A stretch of 64,000 bases of DNA from Megamerina dolium (lineage: Eukaryota > Arthropoda > Insecta > Diptera > Megamerinidae). Location: NCBI GenBank assembly GCA_963854835.1, contig OY978525.1, positions 17,392,309 through 17,456,308 on the forward strand, read 5' to 3'. The position numbers and the translations under genes are program-made. The stretch's first letter is position 1; each line of letters opens with the position of its first letter. This document shows, in pieces, positions 59,968-64,000 of the stretch. The notes under the pieces are model-generated. The model ran no database searches and was not told the origin of the DNA. It was given only the letters and a program-made list of their open reading frames with translations.

Positions 59968-61520
59968 GAAATTGGTGAGCCATCCGTGAATTAGCGGTTA
60001 AAAATTTAGTGAAAACTTTCCAAACCACAAATGTAACGACAGAGTCGTGCTCACAATTTCATTTACCTCCTCCTCTATACAGCCATATTCTGCAAAGAGT
60101 TAAGAGCCAGTCGAATCCACATAAAATCGTACAAACTAACAAGAATACTGTTGCTGTTGGTGCTGATGCTGTTTTGAGGAATTTTCATTATATTCAACAG
60201 AGTCTGACATTAGAGTGTTTTGTTGCTGTTGTTGTTGTTTTGCGACTTTTTTGTTTTTCTCCTTCTTCCTGATATTGTTGTTGCTAAGATTGTAAATCCT
60301 ATGGAGCAGCGTAATATTAAGAGATTTTCATTTATGCGTTCGCTGCAATCACAAGAACGCAACACATCGTATCCTTTGTACTACTATAGCAGATTGATTG
60401 AAGAAGAAAATAAGAAATTCTTAAAGAAGAAGGGAGTACTTAGAAAGAGAATAGATGAGTGGCGCGTTGAATAGACGATTGGCATCCTGTCTACTACTAT
60501 GTACGTAGTTGAAGTATGAACTTGAAAGTTTTCTACTTTTTTGTTCTCACTGCTGTTTGTTGCTTGTTGTTTCCTCCACTCGTAATATACAAGTGGGATA
60601 TGCTTGAGAGAAAAAGTAGTGGTGGTATGGATAAGAAATAATAGTTATATTATTGCAACATATTGTTGCAAAATGGCAACAGCAGCAATGACAACATGCA
60701 TAATACAAGAAATGCGAGTTGGCTTCATCTCTCGTATCGCCTCTTTAATTGGGGATGCGAGTGTGCGAGTGTGTAGCAGGTGTGCTTGTACTCGTATGTA
60801 TGAGATTTTAAAGTTTATTTTCAACTTTTCTTTTGTATTGGAAAAAATTATAGCCGCCAAGTCATATTGACAACGGTCATTTGGACTCGGAGACAACGTC
60901 AAAGTTATGCGAATAATGTGTGAGTGGGTAAGTTAGATATTTATGCAATTTCTTAGATAAGAATATGCCTTGCAAGTAGAGGAAGTGGTTGAGAAATATT
61001 CACTTTTTACATTCCACAGAAAGTACATTTTGCATGCATATTTCAACGTGTGAGGTTTGCAAAATTATTTACCATTTTTCGAAACAATTCATTGGAGGGT
61101 GCTTACTAGAAGAGAAAAATATTTTATTTTCCCCTTTTCTATGATTTAGAAATTCTACTACTTCTTTTATTATTTCTTATTTATGATATTACTTGAATAG
61201 AATGCATTGAATCTTCTACTGTAAGGGTGACCGAGTTGACCGTTTCGAGAATAACCTTTTTGATTTATTTAAAAAAGAATATATTTGGGCTGACTAAACG
61301 TAATGTGAAGCTCATATTATTTTTTTTATTCTTGAATAGACAAAAATTATCTGGATATAAATTATATTATTTTTAAGACAATGGGTGACCTAAATAAAAC
61401 CGATATATTTTTACGAAATTTGGATTTTTGCTAGAACTTGCCAAATCTGAGTAATTTAATTAAAAAATATTTTTGTATAGGGAGTATACGTATATAAAAT
61501 ATAAATAATTAATTAATTCC
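59968..61520. other. AT-rich noncoding stretch
   Basis: (TTG)n-type runs are at 60140-60240. The open frames 60009-60474 and 60604-60902 are composition-driven. Nothing recognised. Confidence 0.4.
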
Positions 61521-61579
61521 AAATCGTCTCCATTAGTTGACATACGGTATGTTGTTGAGGATGCCGGTCGTCGACTGTT

Positions 61580-62815
61580 TAATGTATTCTATGGTATCAG
61601 TCATAGGGAGCCAAATCCAAAAAATCGTGGAATCCTGAACGAACACGATGAATACAACTTAGAAAACGCTTCATAAACGCTTCGTCCGTACTATTTTTGG
61701 TCTTCATCAAGCGCCTTATCGCACAGCCATAGTGGAATTAATTGATAAATTCGAATGTCTCGGATAAGTTAGCGATGTAAAGACTCGAAGTTGTGCACTT
61801 CCGGCTGGGTCAACTGAAAATCTCGAAGTTGTAGCTGAGGGTGTGGCTGGAAACTCAGGATTTTCCATTTCGAGACTATCACAAGAATTGGGCACATCCA
61901 AAGCCATTTTGCACCGTTTTTTGGGATAAAGATTTTGACCTACATTTTGTAAGATGCTGTTGACACAAGAACTGAACCCTTTAGACTATGCAAAACGCCT
62001 TACATTCTCTGATTGGGTGCTGCAAATGCAAGAAGAATATCATGATGTCTCAAACAAGTGATTTCTAAGTGATATTCTAAGTGATGAAGCTCATTTTCAT
62101 CTGTCTGGGTACGTGTATAAGCAAAACTTTCGCATCTGGGGCTCCAAAAATCCAAGAGAAATGGTCAAACAACCTATCGATCTACAATGAGTGACAGTTT
62201 GGTGCGGTTTTTGGAGTGATATTGGTGTCATTGGGCGATATTTTTTTGAAAATGATACTGGTGCGACCATTTCAGTGAATGGATTGCATTACCAATCGAT
62301 GTTACTGACTTATTTTTAGCCTGAAATTTATGCTATGGGCGTAGACGACATTTATTTTCAGCAGGCCGGCGCCACATACCATACAACTGGTTAAACAGTG
62401 GTTCTATTACGTGAAAAAATTCCTGAACGGAGAATTTTTTCTTTCGGTTTACGTTAAATATAAAGTCTACAGAAATGTTTCAGCAAATATAGAAGCACTC
62501 AAAGATAATATTAGAGGTGTTATTCACAAGATACAGCCGCAATTATGCGAAAATATGGTGAAAAATTTCATCAAAAAGATTACCACATGCAAGAGGAGTC
62601 GCGACGGACATTTGGTAGATATTACATTCCATTACTAACCTCAGAGTTTGTACTTCGGATTAAAATAAAAGTATCAGACTTTTTCATAAAAATATTTCGT
62701 TTTTTTTTTTAATTTAAAATGACATCTCCCGTTGAAAGACACTGTATTATTGCATTGTTACGGCACCCTAACACAAAAAAGTCGGTAATTATGACGTGGC
62801 AAATGGACCACCCTG
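61580..62815 (+). mobile_element. Rosa-type (DD41D) element, inactive
   Basis: The right end CAAATGGACCACCCTG at 62800-62815 matches the terminus of the deleted rosa element at 8.84 kb. The coding relic is on the plus strand. The left end is not resolved; GGGTGACC near 61226 might be a worn terminus. The 3' flank (CCTCAGAGTTTGTACTT) is shared with the copy at 1.9 kb. Confidence 0.7.
61650..62637 (+). pseudogene. Rosa-type (DD41D) transposase relic
   Basis: Translation across frames gives GFSISRLSQELGTSKAILHR (61857-61915, HTH) and LTQELNPLDYAKRLTFSDW (61970-62020). SDEAHFHLSGYVYKQNFRIW follows at 62084-62140 with the first Asp, then VTVWCGFWSDIGVIGRYFF. The second catalytic block reads FQQAGATYHT (62358-62390), with Ala in place of Asp. 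LLREKIPER leads to a deleted third block. The C-terminus VYRNVSANIEALKDNIRGV and VKNFIKK (frame 62411-62638) is nearly the same as in the 2 kb copy. Multiple stops occur (for example after NK at 62060 and after PIDLQ at 62190). Confidence 0.85.
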
Positions 62816-62819
62816 CATT

Positions 62820-64000
62820 GAACAATGATTATGGTACTCTCATATTTCACTCTCATAGTCGTTTGTAATGGAAGTAAATGATCACTGTAATCACATTGAT
62901 TGAGAGTTATACGAAATAGTGACCATGATCCTATTATTTCTCCTCGATGGCTTCAGCACTGAAATATGGTCTTATGAACCAAATATGGCTTGTCGCAAGT
63001 TCGGTTTTAAGTATAATGTAGCACCATAATTGAGCCAGTCAAATGGTGATTTTGTGTGGGAAGTATATTCAAATACGTCCTACTTATACACAGTCAGTAT
63101 TTGACAGACAGATGAAGGAAGGGATATTTTAAAATTTTGCCTGCTAACATCTGACCAAAGTGAATTCACCATTGTCCTTGTATGCATGTTCGATAATAAA
63201 TGTAAAAACAAATATGTAATATACAACAACAATAACGGCATATATTTTCTCAAAACTCATCACATAACAATTCGATGACAAAAGTCTTAATCGAAAAACT
63301 CTACAGCGCATAGGTGGCAGCCAGACTGACAATGTTAGCAACGATGGAGGCAATAGCGGTTTATACTTCATAGACGTTGACTTGTTCTTCTTCTTCGTCA
63401 TCTTTTTGTGTTGGTCTCCATATACTACTCTTCGTGTCAGCATCATTGACAGTATTCGTTTTGCAATTTTCTTTATTGTTATTTTTACTTCTGCTGCTTC
63501 TGTTCCAAATACCCTTTCTTATGCGTCTACATCACTTCTTGTTCTTCTTTCGCAAATTTTTGACAAACGAAGAATCGTCTATTTGCCTCTGTCTTCGCAA
63601 TATTCTTGCTCCTCATTATTTATTCTTTATATAACAATAAATGCTTGTCTCCTTTGGGATTGGTTGGGGGTGGCGTGTGGAGAATATAGAACTCAGAACT
63701 CGGCATTCACATAGTAGAAATGATGAACGACCAGAACGGGTGGAAAAATGCCAAATGTCGAATTGACTTGCCTCTCTTTGTTGCTGTTGTTGTTGTGTTT
63801 GTTGCTGGCTGGATATGAAATTGAAAAGCCGGAAAATTATTTTTATTGAAATTAATTTAATTTTTTTTTTTCATTATTTTATTTTATTTTATATTTTGCA
63901 AAAAAAAAACCTTTATTGTTGTTTTGCTATTTTCTTGCTTTCTATTGTTGTTTTCACATACATTCATATTGGCTTGCCTTTTGAGCTTTGGTTGTTGCTT
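62820..64000. other. AT-rich noncoding stretch
   Basis: CT-rich and (TTG)n tracts occupy 63380-63640 and 63780-63800. Overlapping open frames at 63144-63714 are composition artefacts. Confidence 0.4.

Noticed and set aside
63144..63714. Three overlapping frames of 85-110 codons
   Set aside because: CT-rich low-complexity stretch gives Ser/Leu/Phe-rich peptides; no evidence of a gene.
1..64000. CRISPR arrays, operons or bacterial features
   Set aside because: Sequence character and elements are eukaryotic; no regularly spaced identical repeats.

Overview
The window is AT-rich nuclear DNA from an insect, most probably a fly. Signs are abundant (CAA)n/(TTG)n, (CA)n and (CAT)n microsatellites, a jockey-clade LINE and many Tc1/mariner transposons. 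Several transposase remnants fit the DD41D 'rosa' lineage, first described from the fruit fly Ceratitis rosa, so a tephritid (Bactrocera/Ceratitis group) is my best guess; that is inference. I find no host protein-coding exon, rRNA or tRNA gene. The stretch is intergenic or inside a very large intron, and nearly all recognisable coding signal comes from transposable elements.

Layout. 0-10 kb: a rosa-type transposase wreck (1.9-2.9 kb, minus), an internally deleted mariner (4.0-4.7 kb), a Mos1-like mariner (5.86-7.0 kb), a deleted rosa copy (8.5-8.84 kb) and a Tc1-like element with paired terminal repeats (8.97-9.95 kb). 10-20 kb: mostly noncoding, with a 344-bp tandem repeat pair (12.17-12.86 kb), a SINE head (16.6 kb) and a 0.4-kb internally deleted irritans-type mariner (19.0-19.4 kb). 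19.5-20.8 kb: the 3' part of an RNase H-bearing LINE. 22.98-24.5 kb: two adjacent mariner remnants. 26-32.1 kb: four copies of a tRNA-derived SINE family plus a minisatellite.

34.99-39.16 kb holds the best-preserved element, a jockey-clade non-LTR retrotransposon on the minus strand. It has a 28-nt poly(A) tail, a candidate target-site duplication, an ORF1 with three zinc knuckles, and an ORF2 with endonuclease and reverse transcriptase. One nonsense codon breaks ORF2, and ORF1 has lost its native start through 5' truncation.

42.6 kb: an RNase H scrap. 44.77-46.5 kb: two mariners in opposite orientation. 47.4 kb: a SINE 3' half. 49.5-51.1 kb: a rosa remnant followed by a mariner remnant. 53.2-53.8 kb: a deleted mariner. 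55.2-55.6 kb: a second RNase H LINE tail next to CCTAA-type repeats. 57.4-57.8 kb: a mariner scrap. 59.2-60.0 kb: a possible LTR. 61.5-62.8 kb: a rosa copy closely related to the one at 2 kb.

No transposase or reverse transcriptase here looks intact. The elements show a history of repeated invasions by different DNA transposons, with the jockey insertion as the youngest-looking event. The least textbook item is the tRNA-derived SINE family, with at least five clear and two partial copies, because SINEs are scarce in higher flies.
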